A stretch of DNA of 64,000 nucleotides, taken from contig CM055898.1 in assembly GCA_029582155.1 (NCBI GenBank), positions 19,804,229 through 19,868,228 on the forward strand, given 5' to 3'. Below, one piece after another: positions 14,148-29,500 of the stretch. Position 1 is the stretch's first letter, and each line of letters starts with the position of its first letter. The DNA is from Panopea generosa. Lineage: Eukaryota; Mollusca; Bivalvia; Adapedonta; Hiatellidae. The position numbers were made by a program, and so were the translations under genes. The notes beneath the pieces are model-generated. The model saw nothing but the letters and a program-made list of their open reading frames with translations, was not told the origin of the DNA and made no database searches.

Positions 14148-17100
14148 CATATATATACATAATAAATAAAATAGTAGATAATAGGTCTTTCAGAGCATAA
14201 AACGCGTATTATTTTCAATACTCAAATCTGCCCATGCTTACAGACTATCGGACTATTTGGTTAAATTCTGCTTGTGCACTCCAGATAGTTTAGCTTTTGT
14301 CTGAGAAAATTGATGTCTTCCTATTGCAGTAAGCAATGTGATAAGTAGATTATGGTTGTGACCACTAGCAATATATTTCCAATTTTATTTTCATAGATTA
14401 AAGTATATGGTCTTGTATATGTTATTTGAAAGACTGTCGTTATTTAATTGAATTCAATTTGTAAACCATGTGTATTGTTTATAAATCCAAACTCATTAAA
14501 TCTCTTATAATAGATAGATGCAATGCCCATTCAGATTAATATGATTATTGTTAGAACAGTTAAACCGCTTCAGTATTTTGTCAGCTATGTTATAATCTGC
14601 TCCGTAAATTGTATGTCGTTGCTTACGAATTGTATCCATATAATATATACATGCTCGCAGTAAAAATTCTCCATAGTTTGGTTTTATATGTTCTATTTAT
14701 GAAAACGAGTATTTGAAATTGTAATATAATGATAATCTCTACTTTTAGTTTTGTTGATATTTTTTACCTTAAATTAGTTACCTATTTTTTTCCGTTACAC
14801 AGGGCCAAAGCCAGTCGCACGTGCTTATATCAAGGAACAACAAGAGCACAGTTTGAAGCTTTATATGGAATCTAACACGTCAAAAGATAGATATTGTTTA
14901 TTGGTGTCTGGAAATAAGTCTGAAACAGAAGTATTTGCCTATAATGATACGTATGATTTGACTGATTTGAAGGCAGGAACTTTGTATACCATAAAAATAT
15001 ACACATATCTCCAAGGACGAAAAAGTGAAACATTTGTTCAACTAGAAAATTTTACGAGTAAGTATTGTTAAACATATGACACTTTTGTGACTAAAACTGT
15101 ATTAACTATCACAAAATATTTGTTGAAGTTGAGCTGCAGGGGCGTGACCCACTGTTGAAGTGTCGTTTAATCTCCGATCAAACTGTGTTGTAGCCATGAA
15201 TAAGGCGCTTTTGTGTCCATGAATAAGGCGCGTAATCGAACAAGATATGAATATGTTTTAATATTTTACAACCTATGTAAGTTTAAAATTGCGTCTTCCG
15301 TGGCCGGGTGGTCAAAGACGCTGTCTTAAGATCATTTTACTCTCATCGCTAAGGTCGTAGATTCATTCTGAGGTCGTCCTTCATTAATAAAACTGGCAAT
15401 GCCATATATAACCTGAAATGTGTTGGAAAAGGCGTTAAACCCCATTCAGAAAAAATGAAAAGAAATGTTTAAACTGAGATAATAATTCCGTGAAGCATTA
15501 CATTATAACTGCCGTTACAACGCATATAAACCAATCCCTTGTTTATCTTTAGCACACAGTTAGATAATAGATATGAACTAGTGCATTGAATTGCAGTTAT
15601 AGTTATTTGAAACGTCAGTACTGTAATACAATTTGATAATTACATATTATATTAAAATCCTAACTGGTTAATTGCGTCATTTTAGAGTAAACGTATGTTT
15701 TGATACACAAATCGTAACTGCATAGATTTTATTAGATTTATACGATAATACAAAAATAGTATTATACCTAGAACTATCCTTTTATGGATAAAGTGAATGA
15801 ACTGTTATGTTTTTTATAGTATCTAATATACTTTAACAATCCGTTCTTTGAGAATTAAGAAGAAAAATGTAATAATTTAGATTTGTATCGGGTTATTTAA
15901 GTTCAATTTAAGTATATTCTTCATTTCTTCAGATGTTCAGGAACAGGTTCACTAAGCCCCAATATCGGCCTGTAAAATGCTTTCATTCAAATACTCATTT
16001 TTCAGCAATGCTTAGTATGTTTGTATTAAATATATATTTTTACTTAAAATATGTATATTTTATTTTTAATTTTTTGGTTTTCTACTCATAGAATGAATGC
16101 AAGACGGAGTCAGACAACGATATTTATTCTGATCATTGTCTAGTACACTCTGAGTTATATGTGTAAATACTTTCTTGTGACTAGTGTGCCTTCACTGTTT
16201 AACCGATGTTATGTTGACATAATATGGGTTAAAATGTAGTATAACTGCATATTTTCGCTGTAGACTTTAATGACACTGTATTAAGGGCAAAATGTAAAAT
16301 TTAAAAACAGACTATATATCTTTTCAAAGAATAAAGTATAATTAAAAAAGATCAAATATTGCGAAAAAATAAGGTTAAATTTTATTGCATTAAGTAGGTC
16401 CATTTTCTTTGGGGTAGAAGAGGAGGGGGGGGGGGGGCGTCCTGAACCTCGACTTTTGCATAAAAACATTCGACAACTTCACAATCAGCATCTTAATCGC
16501 CAACAAATCATTTATTTTTTTTATGTTTTGAATCATTGCTTGAAACATGTTGCATTGTTTATTTAGAAAATATGAAAATAATTAATATTTCAGTTTTTTC
16601 AGGTTAATGTTTTCACAAATAAAATGCATTTAAACATTTATTTATGAAAGTCGTTTTTGAAAATGAATTTAGTTGTGTATAAAAAAACTGACAGTAACAA
16701 AGCTCACTTAATCTGTTTCAAATTTCAAGTTGCAAAATTATATTCGGGTCTTTATTACTGCAATTGATGTCATTAACAAAATATGTTTCTGTTAAAAGTA
16801 GTCAGACATGGTTGCAGTAGTCTTAATAACGATTTGTAGATTATAAAAATAATGGCAACGTTTTATAAAGAGGATGCCGAACATTATTTAATGCAAAAGA
16901 TCATCTTTTTCGTGCTGCACGTCATGTATGCGTTATAACAAGGATAAGATAACCAGACAGACTATGGAAACATAGTTTGATAGACAATAAATCTGTATTT
17001 CAATAATTGCCTAACAATAGAGTCACAGTTAAAGTAAACATTGGTTTTGTACAATTAAGCACTATAGCCATTTTCTACTCCTATTACTTTTACCAGTAAT

Positions 17101-19572
17101 GTATACATTTGTTGTCATCTTGTACATGGTATATATTTTTTGTTGGGGAGGGCTGAATTTAAGGTTTGCATAACTTGTGGCACAACCCTTTTGCTGTTTT
17201 ATGTATAAAGAAGAAATGTTATAACAAACAAGCAGTAAGTCAGGAAACATCAATTAAAAATATACTTGTACTTCTCGGAAACAAAGCATCACATTACTAT
17301 TATAAATAAAATAAGAATGTTTGATAAATTCAAATCCATTAAACTGTGACAAAAATTGAAACAATAAATAAATATTCCTCAAATACTACTTGACGACATT
17401 CATTTCGTCATTCGGACTGTTCCTAAGATTGAAAAATTTAACATGTATCTAATATGGGAAACATACTGAATACAAATCAAATCACGTGACTGATTTTAAA
17501 CGTAACAAAATATGTTGCAATTTTAAGCAATACATTTAACTTTATTTAATTTTGCCAAGTTATGAAATTACTTTTCTATAATTTATTTTTTATTATTGTG
17601 GCAATACGGAGTATATTATGGTAAACATCCTTTAATTTAGCACCAATGCAATATACAGTGGGTATTATTATATTTGATTTAAATGTTAGGACCCGAGGCA
17701 CCGAAAACCATACAATTCAGCAAAATAAAAGAAATTAGCTTCGACATGACATGGAGTATAGACGAAAGCCAAATATTAGATGAATTTGTCGTCAGCATTT
17801 ATCCACAAGCAAGCGGATTTCCAAAGTACATACCAGGAAGCAATGAAACCGAATATAATCTTACAGTGGAACAATTGCAAGAAGGGACACAATACACTGT
17901 ACATATTTGTACAAAAATCAACGATACTCAAAGTGAAAATTGTACAATAAATAAAACATATACAAGTAAGTAAATAATATTGTTTGTCATTGGTTGACAC
18001 GTTATAGTTTAGTTTCACCTTTTTAACTTATTTTAGTATAGATAAAGATAAACACGTCTGTTATAGACATCCATTCGTTTTTTAATTATTGTTTAAATTA
18101 TATATGTTTGGTCGCTCTACAGACCAATAGGTCCTACGGCATGTTAATTAGTCTATCGTTACTAGTCCGTCGTCAGTAATTTTGTTTATCAGACAAACAT
18201 TTCTTTTGATTAATTTTAATTCAAACCAGTCAGTTTCAACATTATTTGCAGACTGAGTTATCTTGAATTGTCGAAAATGCAATTTTTGATTTTGTTTATC
18301 AAATAGAACTTTAATTTTATTGATATTAATCAAACTTGAATATATGTTGAATACGATCATAAGAAATTAATCTCTATCGGGTTCGAAAACCAATCCCTGT
18401 CGTAGGCTGACTGAACTGGTCTTGAATTGTAAAAAAGACAGCTCTTGATCTTGTATATATATTTAGTTAATTGTTTTATAAATGGTCTTGCTGATCAAAT
18501 AAAATCTCTAGGTTTAGGTAAAGGTATTGGAAATAGAGAGAACCTATATTGAATACAATCAAGGCAACGTTCGCTAACTATATTTCAGTGTAATGATGAT
18601 GTGATTTCTTTAACTAATAAATACATATATCCAGGTGGGCGTATTGTAAAATGACCACTTTGATTACAATGTAACGGCCAAACAATTTTTATAATCTACA
18701 GCAGTGTGTGTCCCCATGTTCACGACACTCGCTGAACGACTTCTAGCTTGTTAATTGCAAAGTGTTACAATTATTACGTTTCACTGAACTTAGATATGTA
18801 ATTTATATCACTTTGTTATGTTGTATGTTACTATACGGTTTTGGTCTAGTTCAAACCCACCCCATTCGTATGTCATAGACATATTTATAGTTTTTGTTCT
18901 TAAATTGTCGAAACTTCCACTTTTGTTGTATATTATAATAGGACCTCGGATGGATTCGAAAACTAATAAGATGTAACACTATCATTGACTTATCTGCACT
19001 TGAATATATACTTATTTCGTGTCTTTTAAATATTGATAATTATCCAGAAAGGTTTATTTATTTTTTAATTTTTTTATTGATTAATTATTCATGAAATTAC
19101 GACCGATAAGTGTATGTAAGTGTAGTATTACATATTCTTGGAAAAGACCTGTATGACGTAAATTAAAGGCATCTTCTCATAGGTGCATTCGTTTGATGGG
19201 CATGCCGCGTAAATAGAAACATTCGAAAGTCAGCACCACTGCAGCACATATGGTATTCTCTGAAAAAAACTCCACATGACCTCATTTTATACTAAGACAA
19301 AATTTCAACGTAGCATAATTTGGAAAAAGAAATCAGGTGGTTTCGCCTTTTATCCAATTTTCGATCAAAATACAATTCAACATATTTCAAGAGAGTGTGT
19401 GTGAGTGTGGGCCTACACACGAAAACGATGTTTTCAAATAAAAGTGATAAGTTTTAAGTAATCTATGTGAATTTCAGTGAAACGATCCAGACTATCTGTC
19501 TTCCTCTAGATCCGTCAGTAAAACATTTTGATATAATTGATAAAATAAAAGTTCATAGTTTTACATTTTAAA

Positions 19573-19611
<39 letters not shown>

Positions 19612-22600
19612 GCATGTCCAATATCCTTATGTTTTCTGTATGCCACCGACCACTAATAAGAAGACCTACTATTTTCTGATACTAAATGTGGTCGATGCTT
19701 GCCTTGTTTTGCGGTCGCTCACGTCCTAATGTTGTATAAAACTAATTTTTATGTCTTTATTCCCTTTTTTTCTATTTCACGCACATTCGATACATGTTTG
19801 GAAATATCTTTGAATGTGTATGCCAGCTGTTATGGCAACCACCTCAAGTAAACATAAATTGCTTAATTCTCTTAGTCATCCTGTAACATTAAACTATCAT
19901 GTTGAAGGTCATGTTCTCTTTGATCGTCACTATCTGAATCCACCCTTTCTTCACCTACGGTTGTTATGAAGTGTTTTGCTCGTTCATCATCACTCAGTCG
20001 CAGATAATTTTTCATCAATGACATCATCATCATTGACCTTACTGTCACTGGCTTGTGAAGCAAATGGGGTAGAAATTGTTGTTTCCCAAAATGTTCGGAG
20101 AACAATCTCTCTAGTTACTAAAAAAAAAAAATTGATACAATACGACGCCAAAATGGGTAGTAAGCCCTATATTAGGTGTACTTGTGAAACTCATATTTTA
20201 TTTTTTTTTGCAATCAAATGTCATATGTTAACCTTTAAAATAAGTCATTATAAAATTAAATATGGTTTGAGATTTGAAGTTTTTGCATCTCACGGGATCC
20301 GAACCCAGTATTCTTGGGCAACAATCTAATGAACACCTTTTGTACACTTTGCTGGTTGGTGGGTGGGGAGTGCTAGGATTCATTGTAATTTCAATGTCAT
20401 TTCAATGTCATTTCAATGTCATTCTGAAATAGTTTTAGTCCAGTTTCATTTAAAAGAAAGTTTGTGTCTACAAGATTCAAAATTGATTTCATCCTTTATA
20501 ATTGATCAGAAGACATTGCACATTTTTATGTTATAATAAATATATGTCCCTTGTTAAATGAATCGACAATTTATTATTTTGTATTTCCACCAGAGAAGTA
20601 TCTTACTTTAGCACTTTTGAATGATGCATGGGTAACGTTTAAACTTTCTATATAATGATTAAAGATTGCGAGAAAAATGTGTACACTATGCCCGACACTT
20701 TAACTTAGCTTTCTTTTAATTATCTATTTAATTTACATTTTATTTATAATAAATGGATAACAGTAAATATCAGTCAGACTGGTGAATCTCAATATCTCTA
20801 ACGGACCATTGTTTATATAGGTAATATACAGTTTAATAACACTCCTGAACAATTGGTTTACTTCCATTACCGTACGTTTTATTTATCTGAGAAGATTCAG
20901 CAGCAGGCATCATATCTAACTTTCTTTATCTTCAAAATTGCTTTATTAATAGATATGTGCCTATTCATTTTTTGGTAAAAATGATAGATGAGTTTATAAC
21001 GCCTTCGCTGACAAAGTGAAGAGTCTAGCTACGTTGACATCTCTTCCATATGATTTCAGGACCTTTACCACCCTCATCAGTAGAGATTAGAACTCAACTT
21101 CAGACCAGCATAATCGTACAGTTTCCTGCAGATGGTATCAGAACGTTTGACAAATATTTAGTAACATTTGAAGATGGATCTGGTCAACAACAAAAACAAC
21201 TGATAGATAGATCTGCAGCAGAGATACAAGATAAAACTATCAGCATTATTCATGATTTGAATGCCGGGACATCTTATACATTTGTAGTATTCACTACTTT
21301 TGGAGACTTACAGTTGCAAAGTTCGGTCAACCTTACTGTAGCTGCGCATACTAGTAAGCAATATTGCTTAATATATAAGCAAGACCTTTCAGTTCATGTT
21401 AAATATTTATCATTTTAGTATCACCGTTCTATCAATTAAATATTTCATTAAATGATCGTACATGTCAGAGAAAATTGCAGTGAGTGTATATTTCTTTCGA
21501 AATGAAAATGAAAAAAAATGATCTCATAACGTATTATTAAGACTTTCAAATCCTCAAAAACGTGACAAAAGTGATATTTTAATCTTAGCGGAAACTTAAA
21601 ACAAAATCCCTATTATGAAAATAAAAAGCACGTACACACTGCTTGAAAACTTTCACTTTGTCTTTCTGACTGTTTTCTAAGATAAACTCCTGATATGCTT
21701 ATATATGGAATGTGTACATTGCAATTCGACAAGATGTACATTTGTATATTTATCGCAGGACATTGTGGAAAGCAATTACAGAAACTGTGAATTTGTTTAT
21801 TTATTATTTTATACTTATAATGACTCTTACTTCTTTATATAGTTGTCGAATTAAGACATGTTTATATGTTATATCTGCTATATAACATGCGCCATGCACA
21901 TTATTTCTACACATATTGTGAGCTGTGTAAGAAACGTTTGTATCCGTTTGTATCCGTTGTTCAGAAGTGAATTCATACTCAGCAAAAAAAATCACTATTT
22001 TTAACATGCTATAATCCTTTTTTTATTTCTACATGCATAACATAGATGTATGTATAAAATGTAGGTATTGAGTCACAACGATTTCTCACTAATCTTTGTC
22101 TTAAAAACAAACTTGAGCAGCAAAAGTAACAGCAACAAATTTCAGTTTCAGTTAAAATAACTTTGATTACGTCCCTTGTCCACTTAATCGTTAATATACG
22201 AGTATAAAACTAAACTTGTTTAGATTTGTTAAAACATGATCGACCGACACATCCATACTAATGTCACTGCGTTTCAGTGTTTTATACAGGATTTTGAACA
22301 TAATGTTGATGAAAAGTTACGTTTCTTTATTGGCTGAGAATATATATGCTTGACTTGCGTTAAAGCTGCGCACGAATGCCGAAACTTGGTCGGTATGTCA
22401 AGCATTAAAAATCGGTTTATAAACCGTTATACAGCTAATTTATAATCCAGATGCCGAAATCACATTAAAATATTGTAAACCGGTTTCACGTACATGGTTT
22501 TTAAATTGATAAAATATTTCGTTTTATAAACTGAGATGTCGTATTTAAGTTCGGTTTAAAGAAATTACTCTTTATATGTCTATATTTCCTTATATATCCA

Positions 22601-23492
22601 TATAGACGAATCACCTCTACCCATTGGAATTGTTCCTATAGAGCTTATACACGAACGTAATTTGACAGTGTTCTGGCAGTCAGTTGAAGGTGTTGACATG
22701 TACAAGGCAGTGTTAGAATCTTCGGATGATTCTCACATGTTTAACAAAACATGGGAAGTTGGCAAAGACTTCAATAATTATACTATCGTTGGATTGACAC
22801 CAGGAACTTTATATGACGGTGCTATTTTGTTGGTGTGGACTGGATTAGATAGCAACATCAACATTACATTGCCTTCAGTATATACAAGTATGTAATAGTT
22901 ATACTTCCTTTTAAAATACTATAATATAAGTGTTTCTTTCGTTCAATCGTACTGGTTGTAAAAACAGTTTTGGTATGTTTGTTAGTAAATCGAGATTCAT
23001 AAATAAACCATTCGGAAAAAATTATTCATTTTTAATAAAATAAAAAATGCTAAAATAATTATCGCTTTTTTTTTCTTTCTCCATAAGGATTCAAACACCA
23101 AAATAAACTTACTTTAGCAACATATGTTTTATGGTCTAGCAGTGTCCACATCTCCTAGTATTTAATAAATATTTAACTACTTGCAGGGCCTACACCTCCC
23201 AGTAACATGATTTATACAGTTGAAGAGACGAGTATAACCATTACATACATAGACGATACATGGCAACAGTATGTTATAACGATTGCTCCTTCTTTAAACA
23301 GCAACAATGTAAACAAGACCAATATCCATTGGAATATAACATCTTTGCCTCAACCAATTACTGGTTTGTCGGTCGGAACGTTTTACAAAATCAAGATTTA
23401 CTCTGTCGTTGGTAACATTCAAGCTGAAAATCCATACGTGATACATATGAACACTAGTAAGTATAACATGTATGTTTTAGGTAGTGATTTGA

Positions 23493-23536
<44 letters not shown>

Positions 23537-26500
23537 CTTATTCTTTGCATTGGTCATGAATCCTAATATGTTATCTTACGCAACAAAATATACCATGTAA
23601 CTAGTCTGGGCAACTTGTAAATAAACGGTTAACATATTAGCGATCAATTAAACCTGTCGAACAAGTAAATGAATAATAACAAGTAGTAAATTTCTGTTTC
23701 CAACTGCTAAATATTATCGCATTCAACTTATTATTTATGTACTTTAGTAAATTGAGAGTGCAATAATTAATTTTTGTCCAAACTCGGCTATCGCACATAC
23801 ACTTGGAATTAAAACTGGGAGATATATAATTTTCAGAAATAACATAAAGAGAACATTAATTAAAGTTGCCGTATATTGATTGTTCCTTAAATGTACAAAA
23901 CGAAGAAAAATATATAAAATTAACTTCCATAAGTATTTAATTATTTCAAAACAGAACAAAATAGATAATTAAGCAGTTCCAATAATAGAATTCCTAACTA
24001 ACCTGTTCATGGAATTTTGAAATTATGTGTTGGACTTCCAAAAATGTAAAAATCAACAGCTTTGAAGTGAGGTTCGAATCAGACCACATATTCAGGAAAG
24101 AACATTTTATATTATAGGTTAAAAGAATATATAAAAAAAACAACAGTGGAAAACTCGGAGACCGTTCGGAGACTATGTATCGGAGATATTAGTTAATTTT
24201 GTTCGTTACTTGTTTAAACGATAAGATGACTTTGCGTGCCGTTTGGCGTGATTTCTCAATTTTTACACAGTTATAGAACGATATGAACTGTGCCTTTAGT
24301 AATAAATCAAAAGTACTTCGTGCTACATAACTGTAGACTAGTAACCATCGCTACAACTTTATAATATCCATGTAAATAGTTTTTTTAACAATAAAATATG
24401 GGATTTTGTTCAGAAATGGTTTATGCATCAAATTATGCAATTTGGTTTTATTTCTACCAGAAATCTTCAATTCAAAAAAGTTCAATACACGAACTTCACA
24501 AACACACCTTGTAATTCAATTATTGAGGTCATTACTATCTTATATATATATAGTTAATTACAACTATCTATACATATAAATAAATAAATAAAACAGTGAT
24601 ACGAAGAATCAATTTTCAATGATGGTTGGTGAATAGAGCTTTTAAAGGGAATGATGTTTCATAATAAACAGTAATCCTGTTTCCGTGATATTGTTTCAAG
24701 TTACAGACTGTTTGACCAATGCCGACAGTAGTATAAACATATTGATGGTGAAAATTGATGAAATATTTCGTCCTGTGAGGACACTTGATAAAGTATTGCT
24801 CTTGTAATTTGCATACTCTCTTCCGGATGTTGCACATTACCCAAAATTCACTTCTGGGAGTTGTTCATAACCATAACTTTCTCCCGAAAGTTTTACATAA
24901 CCATAACTCGCTTTTGAGAGTTGTATATAACCACAGCTCACTTCAGGGAGTTGTTTATAATCATAGTTCACTCCAGGGAGTTGTATATAACCATAGCTCA
25001 CTTCAGGGAGTTGTATATAATCATAGTTCACTTCAGGGAGTGGTTTATAACCATATTCAATTCAAGGAGTTGTATTAAACCATAGTTAATTTCAAGGAGT
25101 TGTATTTAACCATAGTTTACTTCAGGGAGTTGTATATTACAATAATTCACTTCCCAAAGTTGTATATAGTCATAACTCACTTCCGTGAATTGTTCATAGC
25201 CATAACTCGCTTTTGAGAGTTGTACATAGCCATTGTTCACTTCAGGGAGTTGTATATAACCATTATTCGATTCCAGGAATTGTTTTTAATCAAACTCACT
25301 TACGAGAGTTGTACATAACCATGTCTTGCTTTCGACAATTGTACTTTACCCAATCTTACTTCAGGGAGTTGTCACATAATATAACCAAAATTCACTTCCG
25401 GGAGTTGTATATAACCATAACTCGCTTCAGGGAATTGTACATAACCATAACCCATTTCAGGGAGTTGTATATAACCATAACCCACTTTAGGGAGTTGAAC
25501 ATAATCAAAACTCGCTTTCGAGAGTTGCTCATAACCAAATTTCACTTCCAAGAGTTTGTTTATAACCGTACTCGATTCTGGGAGTTGCACATAACCATAA
25601 CTCACTTCCATGAGTTGCAATAACCATAACTCACTTCTGGGTATTGAGTATAACCAAAACTTACTTTCGGGATTAACACCTAACAAATACTCACATCCAT
25701 GGGTTGTTCATAACCATAACTCACTTCCGAGGTTGTACATAACTATATTTCATTTCCGGGAGTTGTACACAACTATAAGTTACAGCTCACTCCCAGGAGT
25801 TGTAAAAAACTATTCCTCTCTTCCAGGAGTTGTACATAACTACAACTAACTTTTGGGAGTTGCACATAACTATAATTCACTTTCGGGAGTTGTTCATAAC
25901 TATAACTCACTTCCAGGAGTTGCACATAATTATAACTCATTTTTGGGAGTTGCATATAACTATAATTCACTTTCGGGAGTTGTACATAACTATAACTCAC
26001 TTCCAGGAGTTGCACTTAACTATAACTCACATCCAGGAGTTGCACATAACTATAACTCACTTCCGGGAGATGTACATAACTATAACTCACTTTCGGGATT
26101 TATACAAAACTATAACTCACTTTCGGGAATTGTACATAACTATAACTCACTTCCGGGAGTTGTACATAACTATTACTCACTTCCGGGAGTTGTACAAAAC
26201 GATAACTCACTTCCGGGAGTTGAACAAAACTATTACTCATTTTTGGTATTTTTACATAGCTGTAACTCGCTTCCGGGAGTTGTATATAACTATTACTCAT
26301 ATTTGTAAGTTGAACATTGCTATCACTCACATTTGTGAGTTGTACATAACTATAACTCACGTCCAAGAGTACATAACTTCAACTTACTTCCGGGTGTTGC
26401 TCATAACTATAATTCACTTCCGGTATTGTAAAGACGCATTTTACCAGCAACTAAAGCTAAACTTAACATTTTTACATACACTCTATCATATGTATCTTTA

Positions 26501-29500
26501 ACGACTAAACTAATCTGGTACTCAAAATCAATTCTAATCTTTAAAATTATCCTATTTTGGTTGTAATAAAACTACGATTTTGCTCAAAATCTAATTAACA
26601 GCCAAACCAGCAAGAGATTCTTGTTGTTGTCTATTTGCATCTATCAGCTAATATGAAAACAATATCTCAGAGTAAACTGCATATTCATGACTGACATGAC
26701 CCCAATGCCGCTTTCGAAATATTCATTTGAAAGTCTACAATATTTTACAAAAACCTTTTTAATCTCTTAGTAAATATGTGAAATGCTGTTTTTATTCCAA
26801 AAGGCGATTTATTAAAAACATAATATTTTTCTTAACCTTTGTGTTCCTAACACAAAACTAAATGTCTTATGAAAGATATCAATGTGATGATATGCACATT
26901 TCAAAATCAAAATTGAACACGTAGCTCGACGTATCAAATCAATGTCCTGCTAATTTGATGCTTTCAAATTCTATTTTGAATGTATGTAAATAAGTATTTA
27001 TATAATTATATGCCTACAATCTAAAAACCAGTATGGGTTACCGTTAGTGGATCCGTGACCTTGTTTGTCTTGAACTCTCGTCATAACACCCATATCCAAT
27101 AATAATTGTATTTCCATTTCAACAAAATTTGATTTTACAAAGGTGATTTGTTATTTTTCAAGTGAATATAAGAAAAGTGGTTTTAAATGGTAACATATAA
27201 CCATTTTCAACGTCTATAATAGATCGATTATTCGATACTTCTTTCCATTTTTGTAAACAGTGTTTTAAACTATCAACTTGGGTTAATACATCTTTGTTTT
27301 GATCAAGTATCATGCTCGAGTAAATTGTGCTACAACAAGTATTCGTTTCTGATCCCGCAACTTTATCGGACACACTACCTGTCTGGTGACCTGTATCAAG
27401 GTCACCTGTACTTTACAATCGTTCTATATCTACACCCTCTACTTTATCATTACTAGAATAAAACTACTTATCTCATTATTTGTATTTCTCTGTGGACACT
27501 CTTTTTTCCAATGGCCAGGCTTCCCGCACAGAAAACATCCCCATTTCGTCTACCCAGTAATGAGCTCTGTCATGGTCAATGTGTTGCTTTTCTTTGTTGT
27601 AAACCACACTTTATCCATGGGCCTCTTCGTCCTGTCTCTATTAGCCTACTTAGGTATATCTTTTGCTCGTCCTTGTCGTCGCCGGCTAGATGTTACCTGC
27701 GCAAAGTCTCGACTAGAACTGATTTATCTTAACATAAATGCCATGTGCAAACATACGCCAAAAATCACGTGACCACATATTTGCCCCAAAAGCACGTGAT
27801 TTTGCTTGTCATAACGTTGAGACATATATTTTCCCTAAACTACTTACCGTGGAAAATTTCCATTCTACACGACGTACTTCCAGCCTCCGTCCATAACGAC
27901 ATGACGAATTAGTTCTACACGACGTACTTCCAGCCTCCGTCCATATCGACATGACGAATTAGTTCTGCGCGACGTACTACCAGCCTCCGTCCATAACAAC
28001 ATGACGAATTAGTTCTACATGTCAACTACCAGCTGTCATCCATAACGACAACATGGCCGTGATTATTGAATGAAAAAATAGAAAATCACAAATAATGACA
28101 AATAGAAAAATGTTTTGTTTTCTTTTTGGTGTTCAATACAAAGGGATTGTTCTCTTTTAAATATAAAAACAACATGCTCTGGCCTAAGTAGTTATAACTA
28201 GTAATTCGATCAAATTGATGAAACATTTGCTATGTCGCTAATTGATCCTAGGATTCTGGACTTCTTGGTTTAAGTTATTATTTATAAGATAAAAAACTGG
28301 ACTTTTAGAAAAAATATATCAGTACAGTATCAATTCAATGATAGTTAAAAAATCGAATTATAAATCAAGACAAAATAAATGTATTAAATAATAAATTGAT
28401 TACAATATTAATTGTGGCTAGACCGTTTTGCCTAAAATTGTATTTGATTTTTATGCATGATATATAACTTAGTATGTGTTTATATGGCAAGATAATATGT
28501 TTAAACTAAAACGTATCATATTTAAGGTTAATATTAAATGTTTAATTTTAAGGTTAACAGTTGAAGAATGTAAAACAAAGAGTTCTAAGGATTTTACTAT
28601 TTATTTTAACAGCCGTCTAATATCGGTTTGCATTTGAATGAATAATAAAAGTCAGGTATCAGTCTGTAATTTTCTATTTTATGCATGAAACGCGCTGATT
28701 GGTCCTAAGATGCGCTTGATACATAATCTACTTATTGGCTATGGAATGGCAGTGAATCTTCAATAAACACATTATGGATTAGGAAATTGATCTAATGAGC
28801 TTTCTAGATGATATTGAAATAAGTAAGTGAGCATGCAAGTGTTTATATGTTGTTGACATTCCTTGAAACACGTTGTCATACCAGACTACAGATGTATTGA
28901 GTCGGTTTAGTCTTGTAATAAGCCACTTTATTTACGACTAAACTTTTTAGCCCCTATATGGGCAATTTGAAAGGGTCTTATTCAGGAACGGTTTGCTCAA
29001 TATTTCTGTTGCTCGGCTAATCTTGCCACATAATACCTCTCCCAGCTATCTGTACATACCGTATAAGAATAATTGTTTTAGTTTTTGCACACCGGGTGTC
29101 TGAAGACAGTTGGGGTATGTGGGCTTTGCTTTGAAGTAAAAGGCCTTTACAAAACGTTTTTTTGTTCTATATGATGGATTGAACAAAGATTTGATTTAAA
29201 AAAAAAAATGAAAAAAAAAACCAGATGGGATAGGGAACTAACCAAGGTCTGTTACTCCTGTCTGTGTGCTTAAATACATTTACTGAACCGTTTTCTACAA
29301 TGACGTCACATTATATACGTATCAAATTGACGCTGATGACTTCACGTTGTTTTGCTCAGGCATGGAACAAGGAAGTAACTCTGAATAATTAAAAACATTT
29401 TCTCTTTTTTTAAACAAAGACATTGACTCATTATTTTCTTAATTTCTTAATTTCTTTTCTGGTAATGTAACAATTAGAATTATTAGTGGAGAGCAAACAT

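Noticed and set aside
19872..20105. Minus-strand 77-codon ORF, partly acidic
   Set aside because: No recognisable domain and no splice context; the Met run comes from a CATCAT repeat. It could be transposon debris but I cannot support it.
20270..20340. tRNA-like stretch with CACGGGATCCGAACCC
   Set aside because: A box B-like sequence alone, with no matching box A or stems; at most a SINE relic.
25372..26501. Several long ORFs on both strands
   Set aside because: They are translations of a 30-bp minisatellite whose period is a multiple of three.
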